Below, one piece after another: positions 1-8,021 of a stretch of 37,396 nucleotides of DNA. Position 1 is the first letter of the stretch. Every line of letters begins with the position of its first letter. The notes below the pieces were generated by a model. It ran no database searches and had not been told where the DNA came from. It saw nothing but the letters and a program-made list of their open reading frames with translations. The position numbers and the translations under genes were made by a program. Source of the DNA: an uncultured Prevotella sp. (GTDB taxonomy: Bacteria > Bacteroidota > Bacteroidia > Bacteroidales > Bacteroidaceae); assembly GCA_900318625.1 (NCBI GenBank), contig ONLG01000022.1, positions 1 through 37,396 of the forward strand. The letters run 5' to 3'.

Positions 1-1
1 T

Positions 2-37
2 GCTTATGCCAACCTGTTCAAGACAGACTTTGGTTAA
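2..37 (+). CDS. 3' end of an unidentified gene (partial)
   Basis: One frame reads AYANLFKTDFG and then a TAA stop at 35-37, which looks like the C-terminus of a protein starting outside the window. Only 11 residues are visible, so no family can be named. Another frame stays open to about position 93, so this choice is tentative. Confidence 0.25.
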   Translation, partial: AYANLFKTDFG

Positions 38-50
38 AGACCATGCTTTT

Positions 51-63
51 CTGGTTAAACCAG
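51..63. repeat. Short palindrome CTGGTTAAACCAG
   Basis: A 13-base palindrome with one central base lies just after the putative upstream stop codon. TGGTTAAA also occurs at 31-38, giving a direct repeat about 20 bases upstream. It could be part of a terminator or a regulator site ahead of the AraC-family gene. Nothing in the sequence decides between these. Confidence 0.35.
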
Positions 64-252
64 CGTATTACCTCAAGTCGCTTTATGGGGTAAGGGGATG
101 GTGGCTACATATTGATGTTGTGCAAGAAATATGTACAATAAAATGAATTTTGTCGCTTTGCAAGCAAAATCCCACTAAACCCTATAGGTTGCGGATTTGA
201 GGATTCGTTCAAAATCTCCAATGTATTACAGAATATTTGCAAATAAAATGAC

Positions 253-260
253 TAACTTTG
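253..260 (+). promoter_or_regulatory. -7 promoter box of the AraC-family gene
   Basis: TAACTTTG matches the Bacteroidota -7 consensus TAnnTTTG and lies 25 nt before the ATG at 286. The nearest upstream TTTG (236-239) is only 13 nt away instead of about 19, so the -33 box is weak or absent. Confidence 0.6.
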
Positions 261-285
261 CACTCGATTAAAACAAGAATAAAGT

Positions 286-1245
286 ATGGATTACGAAAAA
301 TTAGGCTATACGGTCATCAAAATGAAGTATGGAGACGTGGGTAAGTATAATATTAAGAACAATATCTTTATAACAGATATTACACCTAGCCTCTCAGCTT
401 TTCAAGATGTCAATGTGAATACACGAGGAATGGGGATTATGCATACGCATGGTTTCTACAATATTTCATGGATAGAGAAAGGAGGTTTTTACTACAATGT
501 AGATTTAAAGCGAGTTTATGTGAGAGACAAAACTCTTATTATGTTTTCTCCTGGTGAATTACATAGTCTTACCGATACAAAACAAATTTCTGGAATCTCT
601 ATCGATTTCACAGATGAATATTTTCGCTGTATAGATCCCAAATGGTCTAATTACTTGAAATACGATGTCATTAAAGACGTTCCCGTACTAACCATATCCA
701 ATCCAATCGAAGAGAGCAAAATTAAGAACATAATATCCTCGTTGAGAGAGTTGTATGACAAGATGGATACTTCCGTACAATTCGAAGCAAGTATTTATTC
801 AATGTTAACACTTCTACTCTGTGCTATTGCTAACACTAATGAGCATGTTTCAGTAAAGAATGGTCAACCAAAGCAAACGACCCCTCAACACGAATTGTAC
901 CTATCGTATACCGAAATGATTGAGAAAAATTTTTGCAAGCACCATGGTGTTCAATACTACACCGAGGAACTTGGCATTGGTGTACATACCCTAAATGCAT
1001 GCTGTAAGTCTAATGCCGGTATGACACCATTAGCTGTAATTAATGCTCGCATAATACAAGAAGCAAAGCGAATGCTTTTATTCACTACAATGAGAAGTTC
1101 CGAAATCTCTTTTGCACTGGGTTTTCCAGAACAAGCTCATTTTATTAATTTCTTTAAACGATTCACGAAGATATCTCCTTTGAAGTATAGAGACAAACAC
1201 AATGTAAATATTTCAAACCTTTTAGATGATGATCATCTTAAATAG
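286..1245 (+). CDS. AraC-family transcriptional regulator
   Basis: A 319-residue protein with the layout of an AraC/XylS regulator. The N-terminal half (about 1-190) resembles a cupin-type ligand-binding domain, with a HTHGFYNISW segment typical of the sensor barrel. The C-terminal part (about 210-305) is a double helix-turn-helix, and the second half shows the family signature ALGFPEQAHFINFFKRF at 277-293. It probably binds a small effector and controls a nearby gene, but no target is identifiable. The gene is clearly AT-richer than the housekeeping genes to the right, as are its flanks, which suggests horizontal transfer. It is convergent with the mobilization genes, so it may be cargo of the mobile element or part of the flanking chromosome. 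Confidence 0.85.
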   Translation: MDYEKLGYTVIKMKYGDVGKYNIKNNIFITDITPSLSAFQDVNVNTRGMGIMHTHGFYNISWIEKGGFYYNVDLKRVYVRDKTLIMFSPGELHSLTDTKQISGISIDFTDEYFRCIDPKWSNYLKYDVIKDVPVLTISNPIEESKIKNIISSLRELYDKMDTSVQFEASIYSMLTLLLCAIANTNEHVSVKNGQPKQTTPQHELYLSYTEMIEKNFCKHHGVQYYTEELGIGVHTLNACCKSNAGMTPLAVINARIIQEAKRMLLFTTMRSSEISFALGFPEQAHFINFFKRFTKISPLKYRDKHNVNISNLLDDDHLK

Positions 1246-1260
1246 ATTGACAATCTTATA

Positions 1261-1310
1261 AACAAGTCCACTGATTTTTAGTATTTCCGCTAAAGATCAG
1301 TGGGTTTGTT
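1261..1310 (+). terminator. Long hairpin after the AraC-family gene
   Basis: The arms at 1261-1281 and 1290-1310 form a 21-bp stem around an 8-nt loop. Read as plus-strand RNA, the three non-Watson-Crick positions are all G-U wobbles; on the minus strand they would be C-A mismatches. The structure therefore fits the transcript of the AraC-family gene, whose stop is 16 nt upstream. There is no strong U tract, so termination is inferred. Confidence 0.55.
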
Positions 1311-1350
1311 GTTCCAGTTTGTAGCTCCGAACCACGTTCGCAACAATAGC

Positions 1351-1962
1351 TTATTTAAACCATCCATTGTAGCCACCAATCCACGAAACAACAACTGCGA
1401 CAAAAACGAAGAAGCCCAAAGTGAAGAAAAACCAGAAGAAGTACTGGATATAGTGGCCAAGGTAACAACCATCGTATTCCTTGTACCTCTTCTGAGCAAC
1501 ACGTAGCTCATCGGCAAACATCGAGTTAATCTCCCGATAATGAGCCTGCATTTTGCCAAGAATCCACTTATGCTCATTGTTAAACAGATTCTGAATGGCG
1601 TTCATGTCTTCATCAGAAGCATGAACCGCCACATTCAATTTGGTTGGAGCATTTTTCAGAACATTGTCAATATGGGTGTTGATGGTGTCAACTTTCTGAC
1701 AGATGGTATTCACCGAACCACCCAGTTTCGTCTCGGCACGCTGATACTGCTGAATGGCAGACTCCAGTTCAAGTGTGGCATTGATGAAGGTGTTTGTAGC
1801 CTTGTCAATGTCCTCACTCAACTGCTTCAACTCAGGAACACGGTTTACAAGCCCATCCTCGGCTTGCTGCTCCTCAACCTCGTTTTCGACATCATTCATC
1901 ATGTTGTCGAAGTCGGATCTTTCTTCTGTGTCTATGTTTATCTTGCTTTTTCTGATAGCCAT
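1351..1962 (-). CDS. Coiled-coil membrane-anchored protein of the mobilization module
   Basis: A 203-residue protein of no recognised family. It starts with a charged, Glu/Asp-rich segment (about 10-50). A long helical region likely to form a coiled coil follows (about 50-165). A single hydrophobic segment near the C-terminus (about 172-197, containing YIQYFFWFFFTLGFFVFVAV) looks like a transmembrane anchor. The gene starts 12 nt after the relaxase stop and so is probably in the mob operon. Bacteroidota mobilizable elements often carry a small membrane protein behind the relaxase gene; a role at the membrane during transfer is inferred from position only. Confidence 0.7.
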   Translation of the reverse strand: MAIRKSKINIDTEERSDFDNMMNDVENEVEEQQAEDGLVNRVPELKQLSEDIDKATNTFINATLELESAIQQYQRAETKLGGSVNTICQKVDTINTHIDNVLKNAPTKLNVAVHASDEDMNAIQNLFNNEHKWILGKMQAHYREINSMFADELRVAQKRYKEYDGCYLGHYIQYFFWFFFTLGFFVFVAVVVSWIGGYNGWFK

Positions 1963-1974
1963 ATTGTCATTGAT

Positions 1975-3207
1975 TTATCGGTGGAAACTTCTGCTGCGTG
2001 GTTTAGGCTTGCACATGGAATGAGCCATCTGTGCGCAACGGTGGGCAAACTTCCAGTCATCTTCGTCATCTTTCTTGCCCCAACCAGAAGAGGGAGCAGA
2101 ACCGCCACCGCCACATGATTCTGAAATGGAAGTGGCAGCATCAATATATCCTGCAAACAACAGTATCGCTACATGAGCGACATTCTCTGTTGTCGCAATA
2201 TCATTGTCCTCTGGAACCTGAACCTCATTAGTAAAGACATCTTTGACAGAGTTCGGAATCCACACCTTCTTGACTTCATCGCCAATGTTGATTGTGAATG
2301 CCGTTTGTGTAATTTGAGGTTGCGCTTTTGGTTGTGATGCTGTTGGAGTATGAACGACAGGACGAACTGGGCGAGGCGCAGAAGCAACGGATGGAGAAAC
2401 AGGCTTTGTCTTGACTTGTGTTGGTTTTGGGTGCAGTTTCATCCAGGTGTCTTCAATCTTTGATGCCATAATCTTTCTGCCAATCTCAGAAGCCTTGAAC
2501 ACGGAAGCATTCTTGCCAACAGTATAGCCGACAAGTTTCCGTTGTTTGTCATAGCGTGGCTTTACCTCATAGCCTTTCATGCGCAACAGATTGAAGTATC
2601 TGTCTATGTTGAACTGTTGCATATCTTTGAGGGTGTTTTCACAATCCTCCGCAAGCTCCACTTTCCGCATATTCCGAATTTCCTGCGGTTGTTCCCACCC
2701 ATGACGCATATTGATGATTTCCGCAGCCTTCATTGCCCGAAGATGAATATCATGCACATCGTTGGTGTTACCCTCCATATCCACACGACAGCAGTCAATG
2801 TGAAGGTGCAGCGTTCCTGACTTGGAGTCAGAGTGCAGTCCACCCACATTCATAGAATTGGTGAAGTTGGTCTTTATCTCATTGGAGAAACCGTTGGGCG
2901 TAAGTCCTACAGAATCCAAAACTTCCAATGCTTCGTCTTGGAGGTTCGCCCAATCTTCCATAGTGAAGTTGGCAGACTCTTCCTTTGATGGGGAAAGTAC
3001 AAAAGTGGTCATGAACCTTTCCAACTTTCTGCCCACCGTCCTTTCCGCCTGATGATACTGGCAATGATGCTTCATCATGTACCAGATGGCGGTAGGGTCA
3101 AGACCATCTGGCATATTGTTCACCTTGACCGTTTTTGCCTTCTCCTTTTCCAATGCGTATCTTACGGAATTGCCTCCGTACGATACGACCTTTGCGAGCA
3201 TAATCAT
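1975..3207 (-). CDS. Relaxase / mobilization nuclease (MobB-like)
   Basis: A 410-residue protein of the relaxase/mobilization nuclease family, which nicks one strand at oriT, stays bound to the 5' end and leads it into the recipient through a co-resident conjugation system. The LHLHID segment near residue 133 provides the HxH metal-binding motif. A likely catalytic Tyr lies in the N-terminal region, where SYGGNSVRYALEKEKA resembles other Bacteroides relaxases. The tail (about 270-400) is rich in Pro, Lys, Ser and Gly and probably disordered. The start overlaps the stop of the preceding mobC-like gene by 4 nt (ATGA), so the two are translationally coupled. An internal Met at residue 3 could also be the start. 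Confidence 0.88.
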   Translation of the reverse strand: MIMLAKVVSYGGNSVRYALEKEKAKTVKVNNMPDGLDPTAIWYMMKHHCQYHQAERTVGRKLERFMTTFVLSPSKEESANFTMEDWANLQDEALEVLDSVGLTPNGFSNEIKTNFTNSMNVGGLHSDSKSGTLHLHIDCCRVDMEGNTNDVHDIHLRAMKAAEIINMRHGWEQPQEIRNMRKVELAEDCENTLKDMQQFNIDRYFNLLRMKGYEVKPRYDKQRKLVGYTVGKNASVFKASEIGRKIMASKIEDTWMKLHPKPTQVKTKPVSPSVASAPRPVRPVVHTPTASQPKAQPQITQTAFTINIGDEVKKVWIPNSVKDVFTNEVQVPEDNDIATTENVAHVAILLFAGYIDAATSISESCGGGGSAPSSGWGKKDDEDDWKFAHRCAQMAHSMCKPKPRSRSFHR

Positions 3208-3599
3208 GATTGTTCCTTTGATTTGGTCTGTACGTTTGTTGAGATATTCTCTTCAATGCTATACCAATGTTGGATAAGCCCTGCAACGGCATCAATCCAC
3301 CAACGCATGAACTTCTCATTTTTGAAGAACCGAGCCTTTTCCTCAGCCGTTTTCTTGGATAGCACGTTGCTGATTTTTATCAAATCCGTCCTTGCGATGG
3401 CGAGAGAGTTGAGAGCGTCCACCTCTTCCTTGGTGAGCCTCATGCGTGGACGGTGCTTCAAACCAGTCTCAACGACATAGCGGCTCAGACTAATTCCACA
3501 CTCCTTGGCAAGCGTCTGGAGCTGCTTTAACTCTTCTTTCGTACATCGGTAGGTATGGACTTCCGTGGGCGGTTTCCTTATGATGTTCTTCTTTCTCAT
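3204..3599 (-). CDS. MobC-like relaxosome accessory protein
   Basis: A 131-residue basic protein with an N-terminal ribbon-helix-helix-like part (TYRCTKEELKQLQTLAKECG, about 16-35, then SLSRYVVETG). A helical C-terminal part resembles the bacterial mobilisation protein MobC family. Such proteins bind oriT DNA and help the relaxase reach the nick site. The gene lies between the oriT-like region (3600-3884) and the relaxase gene, and its stop overlaps the relaxase start. This is the usual order in Bacteroides mobilizable elements. The family call is firm; the exact partner contacts are not visible. Confidence 0.85.
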   Translation of the reverse strand: MRKKNIIRKPPTEVHTYRCTKEELKQLQTLAKECGISLSRYVVETGLKHRPRMRLTKEEVDALNSLAIARTDLIKISNVLSKKTAEEKARFFKNEKFMRWWIDAVAGLIQHWYSIEENISTNVQTKSKEQS

Positions 3600-3678
3600 T
3601 TGTCCTTGTCTCTGATTAAAATGGGATGATTACAAGCACCTTGCAAAGATGGTCACGACTGCGAGCCTGCGAGTAGTC

Positions 3679-3740
3679 CGAGAAACTTTTAGGAATACAG
3701 TAAGACGGACACGGCTTCTGTATTACAAAAGGATTTCTCG
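3679..3740. other. Candidate oriT: nested imperfect hairpin
   Basis: Two inverted repeats are nested: CGAGAAA (3679-3685) with TTTCTCG (3734-3740), and AATACAG (3694-3700) with CTGTATT (3718-3724). Between them CTTTT (3686-3690) also pairs with AAAAG (3727-3731). Together they make a stem of about 22 bp with small internal loops and a 17-nt loop. It sits in the 285-nt gap directly upstream of the mobC-like and relaxase genes, where oriT is normally found. Two copies of TGGCGGT (3811-3817 and 3824-3830) lie farther upstream in the same gap. No known nic sequence was recognised, so oriT is inferred from structure and position. Confidence 0.5.
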
Positions 3741-3884
3741 AAAAGTACCTATAAAATGACGGCACTTTTAACAGCGTCCGTCCCCAAGGCTGCTTAAACG
3801 TATAACAGTTTGGCGGTAGCCTCTGGCGGTCAATCGTCCTTTGGGATGATTTATCGGTATGGTGGCTCATTAGCCTCTGAATGC

Positions 3885-4709
3885 CTATTGATTGCCGTTA
3901 TGGGAGTCGTTAGGCTTGTAACCATTGTTATTAGAACCGTTAGACTGTTGTGTTTGTCCTCCTGCCAGATGCTGTGGATATGTGTTGTGTTCTCCCTCAT
4001 TCTGTTTGGCATCTGCTTCTTGCAGGGAAGAAGGATTGCCAACAGACTGTCTGGAGTAATTCTGTTGTGGGGAAATTCTACCTGTAACAGCATCGGAAAG
4101 ATTGCCATTCATTCCGACCTTACCCACGCTTCTGTTGTCATTAGATGAAGTCGAATATAGGGAAGAAGAAATATCTGCTGTAGAAGAATTGCCCTTGTTG
4201 TCAGTATCGGATATTCCATTGGCAGAATGCCCATCTTCCTTGTCCGACTTTGTATCATCCTCCGTTGTCGTAACAATTACTCTTGTTTGTGGAACTTCCG
4301 TGTGGATGATTGTAGAGCCATCCGCATTGCGTTTCAATGAAAAGCCGTTCTTGACAAATCTTCCGTCCACATACCAACCAGAGAGGGAATGCAGGGTAAT
4401 GATGCGGTTGTCTCCAACTTTTTGTGAAGAGGAAATGCCCACAGCCTCCATTGCCTGTAAAAGTTTGGGTACGGTCTTGCGGTCTTTATCCCAGAGTTTG
4501 GCAAGTTGGGTATTGTCAACCATACATTGCCCACACAAGATTTCCACTTGTTGGGTCTTGCTGATAGAAACAAGTGTTGTTTCACGTTCAGCAAGAGAGG
4601 CAAGAGACATGAAGCATTCCATGCGGTCAATCTTGTACTTCTTGCAGCGAAGATACTCCATCTGTACATCGGACAGCGTGAAGCAGTAATGTATCTTTTG
4701 TTTATCCAT
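3885..4709 (-). CDS. Winged-helix-like protein with disordered tail (mobile element)
   Basis: A 274-residue protein not assigned to a named family. Residues 1-135 look folded. A segment around 65-110 (QLAKLWDKDRKTVPKLLQAM, then GDNRIITLH) resembles a winged helix-turn-helix, in which a recognition helix is followed by a beta wing. From about residue 150 to the end it is low-complexity and rich in Ser, Asn, Gln, Asp and Gly, so probably disordered. The gene lies between the oriT-like region and the excisionase-like gene. A role in controlling transfer or excision, or as an initiator-like protein, would fit the position but is not shown. Confidence 0.65.
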   Translation of the reverse strand: MDKQKIHYCFTLSDVQMEYLRCKKYKIDRMECFMSLASLAERETTLVSISKTQQVEILCGQCMVDNTQLAKLWDKDRKTVPKLLQAMEAVGISSSQKVGDNRIITLHSLSGWYVDGRFVKNGFSLKRNADGSTIIHTEVPQTRVIVTTTEDDTKSDKEDGHSANGISDTDNKGNSSTADISSSLYSTSSNDNRSVGKVGMNGNLSDAVTGRISPQQNYSRQSVGNPSSLQEADAKQNEGEHNTYPQHLAGGQTQQSNGSNNNGYKPNDSHNGNQ

Positions 4710-4773
4710 CTTCTGTAAATTTTGAATATTATAACCATAAATGGCAAGACTGTTTTTCTCAGTAAAGAGAAAA

Positions 4774-5091
4774 TCATCTGTGCCGTCCTCGCCTTGGGGA
4801 AATGTCCTCTGCTATAACATAGAGCTCGCCTTGCAACCTGTCATTAAAATGGCTGCTTAATCGTGAAATGCACTCAATGCAAACAGACTGGGCAAGAAGT
4901 TTTCTTCTGCCGACAGTTGCTTCATCATTGATGCCCTTGTTGGCTCCGCATTGTTCGGCAAGCTGATTGAAAGCATCACGCATCCGAAAGTAGCCGTTGC
5001 CAGTATTGATGTAGCTCACGGCAAGGTCAGCGACATTCGCCAACTTGCTTCTGTACTCCTCATGGGAAATATCGTCCTTCATCATTGCCAT
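4774..5091 (-). CDS. Small conserved-type protein of the mobile element, unknown function
   Basis: A 105-residue, mostly helical protein without a recognisable domain, signal peptide or membrane segment. It has four Cys or Cys-like positions in the middle (QCG, VCIECI), with no clear metal-binding spacing. The start is 2 nt from the stop of the upstream HTH gene, so the two are almost certainly cotranscribed and probably translationally coupled. Genes of this size commonly sit beside the excisionase-like gene in Bacteroides integrative elements. No function can be given. Confidence 0.6.
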   Translation of the reverse strand: MAMMKDDISHEEYRSKLANVADLAVSYINTGNGYFRMRDAFNQLAEQCGANKGINDEATVGRRKLLAQSVCIECISRLSSHFNDRLQGELYVIAEDISPRRGRHR

Positions 5092-5093
5092 GT

Positions 5094-5411
5094 CTATTTA
5101 CAAAGTTCACTCATGTGCTTGGTCGCTGCAGCCTTGGTCTCAGCCTCGGACATACTGCGGTTCTGGCGCATCCAGTTCAAAAGCTCGGACTTTTCAAAGT
5201 ATATAATCTTGCCGTTGGGACGGAAGAACGGAAGTTCATGCTTGTGTGTCATCTTGTAGAGACTACTCTTTGATATACCCATGAATAAGGCAGCTTCCTC
5301 CAGTGTCAATACTTGCTTGGCATCACGGAGAAGATTCTCCATTATCCCAATGCGGTGCTCATGTGACTCTACCTTCAAGAGAAGAGTCTCGGTGTCGATA
5401 GTTTTGTTCAT
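5094..5411 (-). CDS. Excisionase-like helix-turn-helix protein
   Basis: A 105-residue protein with a MerR/excisionase-type HTH in the middle. The segment TLEEAALFMGISKSSLYKMT is followed by HELPFFRPNGKIIYFEKSEL, the usual helix-turn-helix plus wing of the helix_turn_helix_17 type. Such proteins bend DNA at attachment sites and steer the integrase toward excision. I chose the ATG at 5411 (MNKTIDTE) because the frame upstream to 5474 has no domain content. The gene lies between int genes and mob genes, as expected for a directionality factor, and is tightly coupled to the 105-residue gene downstream. Confidence 0.82.
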   Translation of the reverse strand: MNKTIDTETLLLKVESHEHRIGIMENLLRDAKQVLTLEEAALFMGISKSSLYKMTHKHELPFFRPNGKIIYFEKSELLNWMRQNRSMSEAETKAAATKHMSELCK

Positions 5412-5551
5412 TAACCTGTAATTTAATTGTTTGTGATTCGTTGTACTGCTTGCTTTGAAAGTGTAGTCCCCCAAGGCAGAGAGAAATCCCTGCCCGAAAA
5501 AAGGAAACTACAAAAGTGAATTTAACTGGTTGTTATCCTGAAAAGTTCTGT

Positions 5552-6820
5552 TTACTTGTTATCCTGTAAAAAAGTTATTCTGCGTGGATGGGTGTTGGTG
5601 GCTGCTGTCCGCTTTGTCCTCGGTATCTGCTTGTTCTCCTCACGCTGTTTGCGACCTCGAAAGGCTTTCTTCGTGTTGTCAACAGCCTTTACCTTTTCAT
5701 TCGTCAGCACATCTGCATAGATGGCGGTGGATTTGAGCGACTTGTGTCCCATCAGCTTCTTGGTAGTCTCAATGTTGCCAGTAACCGCCTGCACCAAAAT
5801 TCCGAACGTATGTCGGGCGCAGTGAAAAGAGATATTCTTCTCAATGCCCACCTTTTGGGCTATACGTTTGAGAGCGGCATCCACATTAGCCTTGGCAGGA
5901 AGGTGAAATACAAAATCATCATCGCATTTGGGTGGCATCCATGACAAGGCGGTATTGCCGATTGGTACGGCATTGAGAGTCTTGGTTTTCTTCTGGACGA
6001 TTACAAGCGTGTTCGTTACCTTGTTTCTCTTGATGTCACTCCATCGCAGAGCCTTGATGTCGCTGATACGAAGTCCTGTCAGACAGGCGAAACCGAAAGC
6101 TTTTTGTGTCTCTGCAACTCCTGGACTTCTCTCATCTGAAGCCATGAACCTTTTCAGTTCATCGGGAGTGAGATACTGCTTATGTGATGACTTTGGCTTG
6201 GGGAAGATGTCTGACTTCTCCAACTGGTAGAAAGGGTTAGCCTTCAACTTACCGAACTTGACCGCCTTGTTGAACACCGCCACTATGCGCTGTTGAACAT
6301 TGTGAAGGGAGCCTTCACACAAAGGCTTGGCTTCAACTCGTACATACTTCTGTGGTACATAGTCGTTCTTCAACCAAAGGAAGAAAGCCTTGAACCATGC
6401 CTTGTCGAACTTCCTCAGAGTGATGTGAGGTCTGCGCTTGTTGGCAAGGAACTCGCTCATTAGGTATTTCAGATACTTTGATTGGTCAACAATAGCCTTG
6501 GAGTAGTCTGTATTGTCGCTCATCCAGTCAATGTAAGTCTGGATCCAGTCCAAGACTTCGGGAGACTCGTCATTGGGGATTTCCTTCACAATCATCAAGT
6601 GACCTACCTCTGGGATTGTCTCTGGATGAAGAATACGCTCTGCCCTTATATGGTGAGCACGTTGCAATGTTTCTTCGTTTCTTGCTTTGGTCTCTGCATC
6701 AACCTCCGGCAACAAATAGAGGGAAAGAAATTCAAACTTGCGCTTGCCACCATCGTAAATGTCAAGATACAAGCTTATGTTGTCGTTGGCAAGTGCCTTT
6801 TGTCTGATAGTTATTGTCAT
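5552..6820 (-). CDS. Tyrosine recombinase (second integrase of the pair)
   Basis: A 422-residue site-specific integrase. The N-terminus (about 1-100) is the arm-DNA-binding type found in Bacteroides integrases (ISLYLDIYDGGKRKFEFLSL). It is followed by a SAM-like core-binding domain and the catalytic domain. The catalytic set is visible: Arg near 250 (LTGLRISD), the Lys region (KKTKTLNAVPI), HxxR near 333 (HCARHTFG), LMGHKS, and the nucleophile Tyr near 368 (AIYADV). The start is taken at the ATG at 6818-6820 because MTITIRQKALANDN aligns with the start of the neighbouring integrase. It lies 28 nt downstream of the other integrase and is clearly a paralogue of it. All catalytic residues are present, so it is probably active. 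Confidence 0.9.
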   Translation of the reverse strand: MTITIRQKALANDNISLYLDIYDGGKRKFEFLSLYLLPEVDAETKARNEETLQRAHHIRAERILHPETIPEVGHLMIVKEIPNDESPEVLDWIQTYIDWMSDNTDYSKAIVDQSKYLKYLMSEFLANKRRPHITLRKFDKAWFKAFFLWLKNDYVPQKYVRVEAKPLCEGSLHNVQQRIVAVFNKAVKFGKLKANPFYQLEKSDIFPKPKSSHKQYLTPDELKRFMASDERSPGVAETQKAFGFACLTGLRISDIKALRWSDIKRNKVTNTLVIVQKKTKTLNAVPIGNTALSWMPPKCDDDFVFHLPAKANVDAALKRIAQKVGIEKNISFHCARHTFGILVQAVTGNIETTKKLMGHKSLKSTAIYADVLTNEKVKAVDNTKKAFRGRKQREENKQIPRTKRTAATNTHPRRITFLQDNK

Positions 6821-6848
6821 GTCTCTATATATTTTCGTTGTCAATGAT

Positions 6849-8021
6849 TTATGTGAACATACCGTCAATGAGGTTGATGGCTTCCTCCTTCTTCTTATCC
6901 ACGATTTTAGCATAGATTTCCGTGGTCTGAATGTTGGAATGTCCCATCAGCTTGCTTGTGGTAAAAAGGTCTGCACCGAGCGTGAGCATCATCGTTCCGA
7001 ACGTGTGCCGTGAGCAATGGAATGAGATATGCTTCTCAATGCCAGCTGCTTCCGCCCATTTGCGGAGTGCTCTGCCTATAACGGTCTGTGTGGTTGGTAT
7101 ATCAAAGAAAGGAATATCATTTCCTCTTGACTTTGGCAACCACCGCTTAGCCTCTTCCGAGAGAGGTATTATAACAGGCTTCTCCGTCTTTTGCATTTCC
7201 ATGTCTATGTATTCGCCCTTTCCGTCAGCGGTCTTGAAGATGTGCATCGGAGCAAGACGGTACATGTCGCTTAATCGCAATCCAGTAAAACAGGCGAAGA
7301 TGAAAGCCTCCTTGACTTCCGGACGATAACTGTCCGTAGCCATGAGGGTGCGAAGTTCCTCAATGGTCAGATACTCTTTCTTGCCATCCTTGGGTTGGAT
7401 GCGCTCACGTGCATCAAGTTCCTTCATAGGGTTGTTGCGGATAATGCCTTGTCGCACAGCGTTGTTGAGAGCAGTGGAGAACATTCCGAGGTATCGGCTT
7501 GCCGTATTCTCGCTGATAGGTCTTGGCTCGCCATACTTGATATGGGAGTTTGGGAAGTTACGCAAGAACTTCACATATCCACGGCAGAACTCCGCATTGA
7601 CCTCTTCAAGAGAAATGAAGCCTTTGTTTGTCTCGTCAAGATACTTCTCCACGGTGTGCAGCATTTCCACACGGCAATGGAGCGTTGACTTCTTGATGCC
7701 GACACCACCTTCACAATACTTCTTTATCCATGTGGTAAGAAGCATCGAGCCTTGTTTTACTGTCTCCCAGTCCTGTATGCCATGACCATGCAGGGCTTTG
7801 ATGCGCTCAGCCTTGATGCGTTCTGCAACCGCCATAGTCTGCTTGTTCTGTTCCTTGCAGACAGGGTTGATTTCGGGGACGAGGTAGAGTTTGAGGTATT
7901 CATACTTCCTCACTCCCTTATAGTAGATGTCAAGATAGATGCTCTTGTTGCCATCTGCGAGCGACTTCAACCGAATTTTAATCGGCTCTTTCAGCTTTAC
8001 TTGTTTCTTTGGTCTTGCCAT
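6849..8021 (-). CDS. Tyrosine recombinase (first integrase of the pair)
   Basis: A 390-residue site-specific integrase with the same three-part layout as its neighbour. It has an arm-binding domain (SIYLDIYYKGVRKYEYLKLY), a core-binding domain and a catalytic domain. The catalytic residues are Arg near 249 (FTGLRLSD), a Lys region (KTEKPVIIPL), HxxR near 334-337 (HCSRHTFG), LMGHSN, and Tyr near 370 (EIYAKI). It is the first gene of the minus-strand run and is preceded by a 485-nt non-coding region that may hold the attachment site. Paired integrases in tandem are common in Bacteroides integrative elements; whether both are needed for integration here cannot be told. Confidence 0.9.
   Translation of the reverse strand: MARPKKQVKLKEPIKIRLKSLADGNKSIYLDIYYKGVRKYEYLKLYLVPEINPVCKEQNKQTMAVAERIKAERIKALHGHGIQDWETVKQGSMLLTTWIKKYCEGGVGIKKSTLHCRVEMLHTVEKYLDETNKGFISLEEVNAEFCRGYVKFLRNFPNSHIKYGEPRPISENTASRYLGMFSTALNNAVRQGIIRNNPMKELDARERIQPKDGKKEYLTIEELRTLMATDSYRPEVKEAFIFACFTGLRLSDMYRLAPMHIFKTADGKGEYIDMEMQKTEKPVIIPLSEEAKRWLPKSRGNDIPFFDIPTTQTVIGRALRKWAEAAGIEKHISFHCSRHTFGTMMLTLGADLFTTSKLMGHSNIQTTEIYAKIVDKKKEEAINLIDGMFT

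Noticed and set aside
244-252. AAAATGAC shared with 8494-8501, considered as attachment-site repeats of the mobile element
   Set aside because: Eight AT-rich bases can match by chance and no longer match surrounds them. A second candidate, TGACAAT at 1248 and 8498, is equally short.
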